Origin: Gemella haemolysans
Lineage (GTDB): Bacteria; Bacillota; Bacilli; Staphylococcales; Gemellaceae
DNA: 64,000 nucleotides
Assembly: GCF_901873445.1 (NCBI RefSeq)
Contig: NZ_CABFLN010000059.1
Coordinates: 1-64,000, forward strand
Direction: 5' to 3'
Part shown: positions 27,480-36,523 of the stretch, piece after piece
Layout: the number at the start of each line of letters is the position of its first letter
Numbering within the stretch: the first letter of the stretch is position 1
The notes under the pieces: model-generated
The model's input: the letters and a program-made list of their open reading frames with translations, nothing else
Databases searched by the model: none
Told to the model about the DNA's origin: nothing
Program-made: the position numbers and the translations under genes

Positions 27480-28451
27480 ATGAAACTTACAATAAGCTAT
27501 CAACTACAAGATTTTTTAAAAAGTTTAGGTGCAGATATATCTGTACTTTTACAAAAAGCTGAAATTCCGAATAAGCTTAGAGAAGAGGAAGTTAATTTAA
27601 CATCATTAGAATTTTATAGACTTCTATTACAATTAGATCAAGTTATGTCAGAAGATAACATTCGTGATTTGAGTCAAATATCTCATCTACAGATGTTTAT
27701 TCCAGCCTTCTTCGCATCACTAGCCTCTCCACATGGATTTGAGGCATTAGAAAGATTTTCCCGATTCAAGAAAATTATTGGGCCAATCGAAGTTGATTTA
27801 GTAGAAGGACCAACCACAGTAACAGTAACTTACAAATTTTCTCATCCGAATATGGAATTACCAAAATTTACTATTCTTAATGAACAACTTCTAATATTAG
27901 ATTTATTAAGAACTGGAATTGGAGAAAAAATAATTCCATTAAGTGTCGAATCTCCATATGATTACAACACAACTACAACAGAAATATTTGGAACGATTAT
28001 ACAAAAATCAGATACAAACCGTTTAATTTTTGATAAAAATGATTTAAACAAACCATTTTTAACTCAAAACAATATCATGTGGAAATATTTAGAGCCTGAA
28101 CTTAATAAACAACTAGCTGAACAAATCAACGAACAAAGTTTTGCAGGATACGTTCAAAAAGAACTATATTCAGCAATTCCAAGTGGACTATTTTTGGCTG
28201 AAGATATTGCTGATCGACTAGGTGTTAGTACAAGAACTTTACAACGTAATCTTTCTGCAGAAAATACTACTTTTAAACAAGAATTACAAGCTGTTCAAAA
28301 AGCAATGGCCTTCTCATATTTCAAGATGAACTTACCTACTGAAGAAATTTCAGATTTAATAGGATATAGTGATGTAAATGCATTTAGTCGTGCATTCAAA
28401 AAATGGACAGGAATAACTATTACCGAATATAAAAAACAACACGGATTATAG
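27480..28451 (+). CDS. AraC-family transcriptional regulator with arabinose-binding-like N-terminus
   Basis: This 323-residue regulator has a C-terminal double HTH of the AraC type from about residue 235. It contains LAEDIADRLGVSTRTLQRNL and the second helix pair IGYSDVNAFSRAFKKWTG. The N-terminal 190 residues resemble the Arabinose_bd-type domain of OruR/GadX-like regulators. The ATG at 27480 is preferred because GAGG lies 6 bases before it; a TTG 12 bases upstream is less likely. Its effector is unknown. The SDR gene is the nearest plausible target. Confidence 0.85.
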   Translation: MKLTISYQLQDFLKSLGADISVLLQKAEIPNKLREEEVNLTSLEFYRLLLQLDQVMSEDNIRDLSQISHLQMFIPAFFASLASPHGFEALERFSRFKKIIGPIEVDLVEGPTTVTVTYKFSHPNMELPKFTILNEQLLILDLLRTGIGEKIIPLSVESPYDYNTTTTEIFGTIIQKSDTNRLIFDKNDLNKPFLTQNNIMWKYLEPELNKQLAEQINEQSFAGYVQKELYSAIPSGLFLAEDIADRLGVSTRTLQRNLSAENTTFKQELQAVQKAMAFSYFKMNLPTEEISDLIGYSDVNAFSRAFKKWTGITITEYKKQHGL

Positions 28452-28488
28452 AAATAAACTTTAAAATAAAACATAAAAGAAAACATAA

Positions 28489-28526
28489 AAGAAAACAGGT
28501 AGCATGCTCTATCTGTTTTCTTTCTT
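28489..28526 (+). terminator. Terminator of the AraC regulator gene
   Basis: The stem AGAAAACAG/CTGTTTTCT has an inner AG-catg-CT pairing and is followed by TTCTT. Confidence 0.75.
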
Positions 28527-28591
28527 AAAGGATTTATTCTAATTTCCCCTTGTTTTGGGAGTATGAATAAAACTCTGTAAATTCTTTATAC

Positions 28592-28630
28592 ATAAAAAAT
28601 TAAGGGCTGGGATTAATTTCCCAGCCCTAT
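28592..28630 (-). terminator. Terminator of clpB
   Basis: The stem AGGGCTGGGA/TCCCAGCCCT is followed on the minus strand by TAATTTTTTATG. Confidence 0.9.
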
Positions 28631-28647
28631 AATTTATAGATAATTTA

Positions 28648-31230
28648 TTATTTAATATCTATTTTCAATTGATCATCTACATAGTCTAAGTGGATTTCCA
28701 TTCCATCTTCGATACCATGGCGGATTAATTCAACTGAAAGTTTGTTTTCGATTTGACTTTGGATGAATCGTTTAAGTGGACGAGCACCGAATTTCATATC
28801 AAATCCAGCAGTCGCAACCCAACTAGAAATATTATCAGTATATGTTAAAATAATATTTCTATTAGCGATACGTGCAACAAGTTCATTAAGAAGTTTATTA
28901 GCGATTCCTTTAATATTATCTTGTGTTAATGGTTTGAAGATAATAATATCATCCATACGGTTAAGAATTTCTGGTTTGAAGTATCCGTAAAGTTGGTTAG
29001 TAACATTTTTACGAGTTTCTTCAGAAATTACACCGTCTTTAACTTCTTCTAATAGTTCTAATGAACCAATGTTAGAAGTCATAATAATAATTGTATTTTT
29101 GAAATCTACTACTACACCTTTAGAATCAGTAAGTGTACCTTCATCTAATAATTGTAGTAAGATGTTAAACACATCTGGATGCGCTTTTTCAATTTCGTCC
29201 ATTAAGATAATACTGTAAGGATTACGTCTTACACTTTCAGTAAGTTGACCACCTTCTTCATAACCGATGTATCCTGGAGGGGCACCGATTAAACGGCTAA
29301 CTGAGTGTTTTTCCATATATTCACTCATGTCGATACGTACAATGTTACGTTCATCATCGAATAGGTTAAGAGCTAATGCTTTAGCAAGCTCAGTTTTACC
29401 TACCCCAGTAGGACCTAAGAATAGGAAGCTACCGATCGGTCTATTAGGATCTGCGATACCAGCACGAGAACGTAAGATCGCATTAGTTACACTCTCTACA
29501 GCTTCATCTTGACCTATTACTTTTTCATGAATAGTATCAGCTAAATGTAATAATTTTTCTTTTTCAGTTTCTACTAGACGAGTTACAGGAATACCGGTCA
29601 TTTGACTTACGATAAATCCAATCTCATCTTCAGTAACTTCTTGTTTTAGAAGTTTGTACTCTTCATATTTAGATTTTTCTTCTAATTCTTCTAACTCTTG
29701 AGTTAATTTTGGTAAAGTAGAATATTGTAACTCAGAAGCTTTTTCTAAATCATAGCTATTTTGAGCTTGCTCTAATTCAACTTTAACTCTGTCGATTTTT
29801 TCACGAAGATTTTTAACAGCTGATAATTTTTCTTTTTCACTATCAACTTGAAGTTGAAGTTTATTTTGTTCTTCTTTTAGGTTAGCCAACTCTTCTTTTA
29901 AGTTTTCTAAACGTCTTTTAGACACATCATCATCTTCACCACTTAAGGCTTTTTCTTCTATTTCAAGTTGCATTACTTTACGATTAATTGTATCTAATTC
30001 AGCTGGGTTAGAAGAGTTCTCAGTTTTAATAGTAGCACAAGCTTGGTCGATTAAATCGATAGCTTTGTCCGGTAAGAATCTATCAGTAATATATCTGTTA
30101 GATAATTCTGCAGCTTCTACAATCGCACGGTCAGAGATTTTCACACCGTGATAAACTTCGAATCTTTCTTTAAGACCACGTAGTATTGAGATTGTGTCTT
30201 CTACTGTTGGTTCTTTAACAAGAACTTTTTGGAAACGACGTTCTAATGCAGAGTCTTTTTCGATATATTGACGATATTCATTAAGAGTTGTAGCACCGAT
30301 ACAGTGAAGTTCACCACGAGCAAGCATTGGTTTTAAGATGTTACCAGCATCCATTGCTCCGTCAGTTTTACCAGCACCAACAAGCATGTGAATTTCATCG
30401 ATGAATAGAATAATTTTTCCTTCTTGTTCTTTAACTTCTTTTAATACAGCTTTTAGTCGTTCCTCGAACTCACCACGATATTTAGCTCCTGCAACTAAAC
30501 TAGTAAGGTCAAGTTCGAATACAGTTTTGTCTTTAAGACTTTCAGGTACATCACCGCGTACAATACGTTGAGCCAGTGCTTCAACAATCGCAGTTTTACC
30601 TACCCCAGGTTCCCCTATCAACACTGGATTATTTTTTGTTTTTCTAGATAAAATTCTAATTACATTTCTTATTTCTTCATCACGTCCTATTACAGGATCA
30701 ATTTTACCACTACGTGCAGCTTCTACAAGATCACGACCATATTTTTCTAAAACTTCGTAGTTGTTTTCTGGATTTTCGTTCATAACTTTTTTACCTCCTC
30801 TGATATTATCGATAACGGCTACTAAATCTTTTAACGTAGTCACCTTATCGATATATTTTTTTACTATACTATTTTTCAAATAACTCGCAAGAACAATATG
30901 TTCACACGAAATAAATTTATCTTCATATTTATCTTTATATTTATTAGCTTCTATTAATAAAGCATTCAAATCATTACTTAGGTAACTAGCATAATTGATA
31001 TTATCTCCTTCTACACTATTTACTTTCGCAATCTCGTTATCTAATTCATGAGTTAAATTTACCTTATCAACATTTACTCTTCCTAATATATCACTATATA
31101 AATTACTACCAGTAAGAGCCGCTTTTAAGAACATCTCACTCGTAATACTTTGACTTTTTTTATCTGTTGCTAATTCGGAAGATTTCGCTAAGATTTCTTT
31201 CACACTATTAGTAAAACTATTAATATCCAT
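28648..31230 (-). CDS. clpB: ClpB disaggregase (AAA+ chaperone)
   Basis: This 860-residue Hsp100 chaperone rescues aggregated proteins with DnaK. It has a double Clp N-domain (residues 1-145) and NBD1 with Walker [10 protein letters not shown] and Walker [12 protein letters not shown] coiled-coil middle domain lies at about 400-530, and NBD2 has GPTGVGKTE and [12 protein letters not shown]. The long coiled coil distinguishes it from ClpC and ClpE, and no ClpP-binding IGF-type loop was noticed. It is a single-gene transcript. Two CtsR boxes in the promoter predict heat-shock derepression. Confidence 0.96.
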   Translation of the reverse strand: MDINSFTNSVKEILAKSSELATDKKSQSITSEMFLKAALTGSNLYSDILGRVNVDKVNLTHELDNEIAKVNSVEGDNINYASYLSNDLNALLIEANKYKDKYEDKFISCEHIVLASYLKNSIVKKYIDKVTTLKDLVAVIDNIRGGKKVMNENPENNYEVLEKYGRDLVEAARSGKIDPVIGRDEEIRNVIRILSRKTKNNPVLIGEPGVGKTAIVEALAQRIVRGDVPESLKDKTVFELDLTSLVAGAKYRGEFEERLKAVLKEVKEQEGKIILFIDEIHMLVGAGKTDGAMDAGNILKPMLARGELHCIGATTLNEYRQYIEKDSALERRFQKVLVKEPTVEDTISILRGLKERFEVYHGVKISDRAIVEAAELSNRYITDRFLPDKAIDLIDQACATIKTENSSNPAELDTINRKVMQLEIEEKALSGEDDDVSKRRLENLKEELANLKEEQNKLQLQVDSEKEKLSAVKNLREKIDRVKVELEQAQNSYDLEKASELQYSTLPKLTQELEELEEKSKYEEYKLLKQEVTEDEIGFIVSQMTGIPVTRLVETEKEKLLHLADTIHEKVIGQDEAVESVTNAILRSRAGIADPNRPIGSFLFLGPTGVGKTELAKALALNLFDDERNIVRIDMSEYMEKHSVSRLIGAPPGYIGYEEGGQLTESVRRNPYSIILMDEIEKAHPDVFNILLQLLDEGTLTDSKGVVVDFKNTIIIMTSNIGSLELLEEVKDGVISEETRKNVTNQLYGYFKPEILNRMDDIIIFKPLTQDNIKGIANKLLNELVARIANRNIILTYTDNISSWVATAGFDMKFGARPLKRFIQSQIENKLSVELIRHGIEDGMEIHLDYVDDQLKIDIK

Positions 31231-31381
31231 TGTAAATCTCCTTTGATTAAATTATTAGATCAAAAGGTACTTTTATTAGTTAACCAGTATCTCTAATATA
31301 ATAAAGATACTACCCTCAAAAGATACAACTAAATATTTAACAAACTAAAAAGTTTTATGGAATATATTTAAGTTTCATCTT

Positions 31382-31435
31382 TTTGACCTTTTTTGACCTT
31401 AAATAAATTATAACATGTTTGACCTTTTTTGACAA
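31382..31435 (-). promoter_or_regulatory. clpB promoter with two CtsR operators
   Basis: On the minus strand the CtsR heptad pattern GGTCAAA-nnn-GGTCAAA occurs at 31382-31398. It recurs with one change (TGTCAAA-AAA-GGTCAAA) at 31418-31434. TATAAT lies at 31407-31412 with TTGTCA 17 bases upstream (31430-31435). One operator overlaps the -35 box and the other lies just after the -10 box, an arrangement suited to repression. Confidence 0.9.
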
Positions 31436-31486
31436 TAGTTTTTTTAAAAAAATTTAAAAAAAGAAAAAAAGCTCACAAAGCTTATG

Positions 31487-31623
31487 TTGACAAGCTTCAA
31501 ACTATATATTATACTTAATATTATCTTAGAGATATAAAAATATATGCTCTACTGGTAACTTTCTCAGAGAGATTAATATCTGCTCTGTAAGACACTTATG
31601 AGATTTCATAGGGGTTTTTTTTA
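31487..31623 (+). ncRNA. Candidate small RNA with its own promoter and terminator
   Basis: TTGACA (31487-31492), a 17-base spacer and TATACT (31510-31515) form a near-consensus plus-strand promoter. A transcript from about 31522 would run roughly 100 bases to a TATGA/TCATA hairpin followed by GGGGTTTTTTTT (31596-31623). TCTTAGAG near the start can pair with CTCTGTAAGA near the end. No open reading frame with a ribosome site was found inside, and no plus-strand gene follows. The call is a prediction from signals only. Confidence 0.5.
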
Positions 31624-31628
31624 GTATA

Positions 31629-31675
31629 AAAAAACACCACATATATATTATTAAAATACATATGTGGCAATTTTT
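31629..31675. terminator. Hairpin terminator downstream of the Panacea antitoxin gene
   Basis: A perfect stem, CCACATAT/ATATGTGG, has T runs on both strands and can stop transcription from either side. Confidence 0.65.
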
Positions 31676-31696
31676 TATATCTAAACGTAATTTTCA

Positions 31697-31796
31697 AACT
31701 GAATTATTTTTATCCCGTATCATCAGCAAACGGCATTATTTGCGAACTGAATTACTTCTACCCCGCTCCATCAGCAAGCAGCACTATTTTCAAATT
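31697..31796. repeat. Imperfect 48-bp tandem repeat, about 2.1 copies
   Basis: Copies begin at 31697 and 31745 with AACTGAATTA, and each contains CATCAGCAA followed by GGCATTATT or AGCACTATT. A trace of a third copy starts at about 31793. The unit length is a multiple of three, but no start codon or ribosome site was seen. It lies directly after the antitoxin stop codon. Confidence 0.7.
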
Positions 31797-31810
31797 GCTT
31801 TATTAACATT

Positions 31811-32800
31811 TTAAACACAATCAAACATTTTTTTTGCATATGATTCCATATCATTAGGATTTATCATATTATATTTTTCTCTAACGTCTTTGAAATATCT
31901 TCCAATATACTCTTTTTTTATTATCTCGGTAGATGATTCCAATTCTGGAATTTTTCCTCTAGTTTGTAACCATGGGTATTCAGAATGAGTAAATTTTTCT
32001 AATACTTTTCCGCTATAGCAGCAAAAATGTTTTACTACATTTTCCATAATTATCAACTCTGATGATGTAAACATAGTGTCTGAAACTTCTATTTTTGATT
32101 CAATTGGATCAAATTTATAATGTTTATATTTAAAATAAACCTTCGGATATACAGGACCATGTGCCCACGCCTGGCAATCTTCTTCAAATAAGAATTCATT
32201 ATTAAACGCATAATAAAATCCTTGTACATAATACAATGATTTTTGTAACGCTAATGGCGTAATATCTTCGCAACGATTTAAGATATAATTAATAACCATA
32301 TTTATTTTCGACTCTTCATTTAAATTCCCTTCAAGAATTTTATCAACTGCTTCTTTACTTTTTTTATACGCAATTTCTGAAGGTAATTTTTCCTTATTAT
32401 TTTCTAAAAGTTCACTATAAAATACTGGACTTTCATAAATTTTATTTAGTATATCGGAATACTGTTTACTAGGAATATCTCCATTACAGTAACGTGAATA
32501 AGTTTGTTCACCCCATCCTAATAACAACGACAACGGACGCTTAGATATATTATACTTTTCGCATATTTCTAATATTTTCTCTAAAGAGATGATACCATTC
32601 TTTTCTCTATATACATCATATAAAGCTTTTAGATTATAATCATTTATACTATTCACAAAGATATCAGATTTACATTCTTTACATTTAGCAACTTTACCTG
32701 TGTAAGTATAAGTCTCACCCTTTATAATTCCTATCATTTGTTCTTCAATTACGCTATACTCAACATCATTTCTACAATTTTCACAAAAAACTTTTTCCAT
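31811..32800 (-). CDS. MqsA-like zinc-finger/HTH antitoxin fused to a Panacea (DUF4065) domain
   Basis: This is a fusion of about 329 residues. Residues 1-55 form a YgiT/MqsA-type zinc finger with two CxxC pairs (CENC and CKEC). An HTH follows at about 60-115 (EKILEICEKYNISKRPLSLLLGWGEQTYSRY). The C-terminal half is a Panacea/SocA-like domain with LALQKSLYYVQGFYYAF and AWAHGPVYPKVYFKYK. Panacea domains neutralise many unrelated toxins. The start is the ATG at 32800, with AGGA 8 bases upstream; a GTG frame to 32815 is less likely. It lies 59 bases after the toxin gene. The toxin-first order matches mqsRA. Confidence 0.85.
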   Translation of the reverse strand: MEKVFCENCRNDVEYSVIEEQMIGIIKGETYTYTGKVAKCKECKSDIFVNSINDYNLKALYDVYREKNGIISLEKILEICEKYNISKRPLSLLLGWGEQTYSRYCNGDIPSKQYSDILNKIYESPVFYSELLENNKEKLPSEIAYKKSKEAVDKILEGNLNEESKINMVINYILNRCEDITPLALQKSLYYVQGFYYAFNNEFLFEEDCQAWAHGPVYPKVYFKYKHYKFDPIESKIEVSDTMFTSSELIIMENVVKHFCCYSGKVLEKFTHSEYPWLQTRGKIPELESSTEIIKKEYIGRYFKDVREKYNMINPNDMESYAKKMFDCV

Positions 32801-32859
32801 ATCAGCATTCCTCACTTACATTTACCTATTTCAAAATATACATCATCAATATAATTAGA

Positions 32860-33270
32860 TTATCTAAATGCATAATCTATTTCTTTATTACATTTATGAA
32901 AGGAAATCACTATAGTTCTATTTGTCTCTCCATAATCAATTATATTAAACTTTGTATAAATATCTACGACTTCTTCTACATCATCTATATTAAATAAACT
33001 TACTTGAGGGACAAAAACATACAATACTTCATGTTCATATCCAACATTCGTATTCTGCAACGAGTGACAAAAATCATCAACTTTAATATTTAATAATATT
33101 CTTTTTTGCTTATCACTTCTAATATTATAATCGTTAACAAATACGATATTTTCTCTTCTATTTTGATTGAATGAAATCGTGTATTTATTGCATTCTATAC
33201 ATTTTTTTATTATACACAGAATATTTTCTATATCTTCTTTTGTATAATTTTTATTATAATTAGGGTTCAT
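32860..33270 (-). CDS. MqsR-like toxin (predicted mRNA interferase)
   Basis: This 136-residue protein lies upstream of the MqsA/Panacea antitoxin gene. The pattern ILLNIKVDDFCHSLQN, followed by LYVFVP and then TIVISFHKC near the end, parallels the MqsR segments around its DFxKS and VSFKE motifs. MqsR is a RelE-fold mRNA interferase that cleaves at GC-containing sites. The similarity is weak and judged by eye, so the partner antitoxin carries most of the argument. GAGGTG lies about 8 bases before the ATG. A separate toxin fold paired with Panacea remains possible. Confidence 0.6.
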   Translation of the reverse strand: MNPNYNKNYTKEDIENILCIIKKCIECNKYTISFNQNRRENIVFVNDYNIRSDKQKRILLNIKVDDFCHSLQNTNVGYEHEVLYVFVPQVSLFNIDDVEEVVDIYTKFNIIDYGETNRTIVISFHKCNKEIDYAFR

Positions 33271-33292
33271 GTAATCACCTCTTTATACTATC

Positions 33293-33344
33293 ATCATAAC
33301 TAAAACTATGATTTTTGTCAATTAAAAATGTATCAATTAGTACA
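33293..33344 (-). promoter_or_regulatory. Promoter and palindromic operator of the toxin-antitoxin operon
   Basis: TTGACA (33316-33321) and TATGAT (33293-33298) have a 17-base spacer on the minus strand. Just upstream lies the imperfect palindrome TGTACTAATTGATACA (33329-33344, 12 of 16 positions symmetrical), a candidate autoregulatory site. Confidence 0.7.
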
Positions 33345-33388
33345 CTTTTTTTGAAAAAAGAAGTCAATTTTATTATTATTATGTTACT

Positions 33389-33428
33389 AAAAAACGCTTA
33401 TCTAGCATGCAACTACATAAGCGGTTTT
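33389..33428 (-). terminator. Terminator of the nitroreductase gene
   Basis: The stem CGCTTAT/ATAAGCG, extended by AAAACC-type pairs, is followed on the minus strand by TTTTTTAG. Confidence 0.75.
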
Positions 33429-33446
33429 CTAATTTAATCTTATTCT

Positions 33447-34208
33447 TTATTCCTTCTCACTCACAAAACCATTTTTTTCTAATAGTTCTTTAGTTACTTT
33501 TTCTATTCCTGAAGGTTGTGCATAGAAGTCAGCGAATTTCCTAGTCCATGTTTTTGTCTCACGTGCTTCAGCAAAGTCTAACATAGTTTGACGGTATTCT
33601 TTTAATACTTCTACGTTTGATTTAGGGAATTCATTGTATCCTACATTAGCCACTTCTGGTAATCTAGGTTTAACTTTTTCTGTAGATAACTCTTCATCTT
33701 TGACACCGATACTTAGTCCACATAAGAACAGTGCATTTTTTGGAATATTTAGTAATTCGGAAATCTTATCTCCAAAACCTCTTACTCCACCGCAATAAAC
33801 AATTCCGTATCCTAAAGACTCAGCAGCTAAAGCGGCATTTTGCATCGCAATACCAACATCCAAAGTACCGATAAGTAGTGGTTCATGTTGATTAGAAATA
33901 TCAAACTCTCCACCTTCAATATCAAACGCTAATTTGATGTTAGTATAATCTAAACAATAAAGTAAAAACGTAGCTGAATTTTCAATATGAGCAGCATTAC
34001 CAGGTGCTTTATCACGGATTAAATCAGCTATTTGTTGTTTAGTTTCACCTGTTGTTACGATAATACTATAGTGTTGACCATTCATCCAGCTAGATCCTTG
34101 TTTAGAACTAGCAATGATTTGCTCAAGGTGTTCTTTAGGTAGTTCTTTTCCTTTTACAAAACTACGAGTCGTACGATGATCTAGCATCGTTTTAATTACT
34201 TCATTCAT
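33447..34208 (-). CDS. NfsA-like NADPH-dependent FMN nitroreductase
   Basis: This 253-residue flavoprotein begins with the FMN-binding HRTTRSFVKGKELPKEHLEQ. It continues with ASSKQGSSWMNGQHYSI, and has the mid-domain stretch IGTLDVGIAMQNAALAAESLGYGIVYCGGVR that is typical of the NfsA/FRP group. Such enzymes reduce nitroaromatics, quinones or free flavin. The C-terminal extension (YRQTMLDFAEARETKTWTRKFADFY) matches the longer NfsA class rather than NfsB. It has a single-gene arrangement with its own terminator. Confidence 0.88.
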   Translation of the reverse strand: MNEVIKTMLDHRTTRSFVKGKELPKEHLEQIIASSKQGSSWMNGQHYSIIVTTGETKQQIADLIRDKAPGNAAHIENSATFLLYCLDYTNIKLAFDIEGGEFDISNQHEPLLIGTLDVGIAMQNAALAAESLGYGIVYCGGVRGFGDKISELLNIPKNALFLCGLSIGVKDEELSTEKVKPRLPEVANVGYNEFPKSNVEVLKEYRQTMLDFAEARETKTWTRKFADFYAQPSGIEKVTKELLEKNGFVSEKE

Positions 34209-34562
34209 ATGTTACCTCCAAAAATTTCTAGTAATAGTATCTTAATTATAACGTGAAAAAGAATAGAATGAAAGAAAATAGGATGATAATACTCTATATT
34301 TTTATCTTTTTTAATATAACTTTTACATATTGACAATCTCCTAATTAAAAAGCAAGGTTATTTCTCCTATATTTCAATATAGTTTGAGAGTGAACTATAT
34401 AAATTAAGTATTGTAGCACATCTTTTCCTAATACTACTTTTTGACGTTTGAACGTAAATAGAATATTGATTTTCAGCTATATAGCCACTACAATTAAATT
34501 ATAAGTTCTTTATAAAAAATTTAAAATTTAATTTAACATTATTATAAAAAGAGAGGTTTCTT
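34209..34562. other. Divergent intergenic region
   Basis: No gene is visible. A plausible plus-strand promoter is TTGACG-17-TATTGA near 34440-34470 for the small membrane protein gene. No repeat or RNA structure was recognised. Confidence 0.4.
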
Positions 34563-34955
34563 ATGAACATTCAAAAAATTATAGAAGTATTTTTAAAAAT
34601 TGTACTATCACTATTATTTTTTAATATTTTTTATTTACCAATATTAATACTAAACAATATTTCTGCTATAGAGATATTAACATTTATGATAGCAACAATT
34701 ATTATAGAATTCATTATAGCTAAACTGTATAGATTGTTATTTAAAATCGATAAAAGAGATAGAATACCAAGACCTATTTCTACTATGTTATTTCTTATAT
34801 CAATTCTAATTTCTATTTTAATCACTAAGATAAATATAAGTATCCAAACAATTATTGTGTTAATATCATTAAGTATTATCCTTATAGGTTTAGAAAAAGT
34901 ACTGGCTTCCATAAACAAAAAATTAAGTAATGTTCTTGAAAAATTAGATGATTGA
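34563..34955 (+). CDS. Small multispanning membrane protein of unknown function
   Basis: This 130-residue protein has about four hydrophobic segments, separated by a basic loop (KIDKRDRIPRPIS) near residue 62, and a charged C-terminus. AGAGG lies 6 bases before the ATG, which supports real translation. I do not recognise a family. It stands alone on the plus strand between leftward genes. Confidence 0.6.
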   Translation: MNIQKIIEVFLKIVLSLLFFNIFYLPILILNNISAIEILTFMIATIIIEFIIAKLYRLLFKIDKRDRIPRPISTMLFLISILISILITKINISIQTIIVLISLSIILIGLEKVLASINKKLSNVLEKLDD

Positions 34956-34966
34956 TTCTTGAAATA

Positions 34967-35008
34967 TAAAAAAATCCCTTTGAAATCTTACCTCTTCAAA
35001 GGGATTAA
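34967..35008 (-). terminator. Terminator between convergent small genes
   Basis: A 12-bp perfect stem, AATCCCTTTGAA/TTCAAAGGGATT, is followed on the minus strand by TTTTTTT. It can also act weakly on plus-strand transcripts. Confidence 0.85.
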
Positions 35009-35094
35009 AATACTATCTAGACTACTAGTGAATTATTCTTAGGCAATGTTCTGATCTTGACAAATAGCCTTAAAATATCTTTTGCTATAAACTT

Positions 35095-35337
35095 TTAATA
35101 CCACACTAAAATTTCTTCATCAGGCATTTCCCCAGAATCGAATAACCTTTTAACATAAGATTTGGCTTTATTCGCATAAATAGGGTACCCTAATTCCCGG
35201 TCTAGCATAGATTCAACAAATACATCAACATTTCCTGTTTTTACATTTATTTCTATCATTCCTGGTATCGTATTGTTTTCTGGAAAATACCAATACCCAG
35301 TACTTTTTGAATTAAAAATTTTAACGAATTTTATCAT
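35095..35337 (-). CDS. Small protein of unknown function
   Basis: The product has 80 residues, starting MIKFVKIFNSKSTGYWYF. The start at 35337 is chosen because AAAGGAGG lies about 9 bases upstream; a frame to 35358 adds seven residues without a ribosome site. The protein is acidic and aromatic-rich with no membrane segment. I do not recognise a family. It is probably a single gene. Confidence 0.6.
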   Translation of the reverse strand: MIKFVKIFNSKSTGYWYFPENNTIPGMIEINVKTGNVDVFVESMLDRELGYPIYANKAKSYVKRLFDSGEMPDEEILVWY

Positions 35338-35415
35338 AATTAGATACCTCCTTTTCAATTGTAACTAACTAATCATTAAGTAAAGACTTATCTAGAATAC
35401 TTTTATAAATACTAC

Positions 35416-36105
35416 TTAAATATTTTCAATACACCAAGTAAATGCTTTAGCTACACGTGAATCTGAATTGCTGAAATGCCCACCTTTATTCCATTCTAAT
35501 ATTGTATTTATATTATCATTTTTTAATAGTTCTTCCTGTTTTCTAATATTTTCTCCAACAGCAGACATTACTTTATTTTTCGTTTTCTCTTCAGTATCGC
35601 CTAAACTTAGATAAATAGTGTTACTTAATGGAGTATTATTATTCATAAATTTTTCCCATCCATTAAACCAAACAGAAGGAGAAGCTGTAGCAATACCTAA
35701 AAATGTATTTGACTTATACACACTCCAAAGACTGAATAAACCTGCCAAAGAATAACCACCTAGAATAAATTTAATTTCATCACCTAGATTATATTTTTCT
35801 TTAACCGCTGGTATTAATCTACTTTCAATAAATTCTAAAGTATCTTTAGCCCCAGAACCGAAAGATTTATTTCCAAATGCTGGAGGTGCTTCCCAAGGAG
35901 AAAGTTCATTATTCCAATCCTCTATTGTAAAAGCAATAAGCGAGAATTGTTTTGCTGTATTTTTTTGAATTTCTTCTACTTCATTATCCAATACTTCTAT
36001 ATCATGTTCATCAACAGGTTGAATCAATAAGTATTTTGCAGTATCAGTTATATATCCAATACACGATTTATTGTCTATTACAAAATTCTCTTTTCTATGT
36101 TTCAT
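35416..36105 (-). CDS. Alpha/beta-hydrolase, esterase D-like
   Basis: This 229-residue hydrolase has the nucleophile elbow GGYSLAG near residue 124 and a candidate catalytic His in KGGHFSNSD near the C-terminus. The acid is probably in SLGDTEEK. The layout matches the Esterase (PF00756-like) family that includes esterase D and siderophore esterases. There is no signal peptide, so it is cytosolic. The substrate is unknown. Confidence 0.75.
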   Translation of the reverse strand: MKHRKENFVIDNKSCIGYITDTAKYLLIQPVDEHDIEVLDNEVEEIQKNTAKQFSLIAFTIEDWNNELSPWEAPPAFGNKSFGSGAKDTLEFIESRLIPAVKEKYNLGDEIKFILGGYSLAGLFSLWSVYKSNTFLGIATASPSVWFNGWEKFMNNNTPLSNTIYLSLGDTEEKTKNKVMSAVGENIRKQEELLKNDNINTILEWNKGGHFSNSDSRVAKAFTWCIENI

Positions 36106-36523
36106 TAGTTTCTCTCCTGTAACATTTCTTTATACATATATAATATAATTCTCTTCATTTCTCTTTAAACATCGTCTACTAACGATATTTAATAGTTCTC
36201 TAGTATTCCATTAATACTGGATACTTCATAAGAATTCCTATTAATTCTTAACAGAGCTTATTCCCTTTTCACTATCATTACCAAATTTTCATTTTATAAT
36301 CTATTATTAACTCATGCTACAATGATACCATTTTTAGTAGTAATGTCAATAGCCACATCTAGAATATTGCTCAAATTTCACAAACATAGCAAAAGCCTTT
36401 GGAATTAGCTATTCCAAAGACTTTCAATTATTATTTTATATATACTGTTCTAATAATACACACTATTTCATTCTTATGTATACACGTCATGTCATAATTT
36501 TTTTGAGATACTTGTTTGTATTA
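36106..36523. other. Intergenic region between the esterase gene and mtlD
   Basis: No gene is visible. Apart from the mtlD terminator at 36388-36424, only AT-rich sequence is seen, which probably holds the promoter of the esterase gene. Confidence 0.4.
36388..36424 (-). terminator. Probable terminator of the mtl operon
   Basis: A 14-bp stem with one mismatch, AAAGTCTTTGGAAT/ATTCCAAAGGCTTT, is followed by TGC and no long T tract. It lies about 100 bases after mtlD. Confidence 0.6.
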
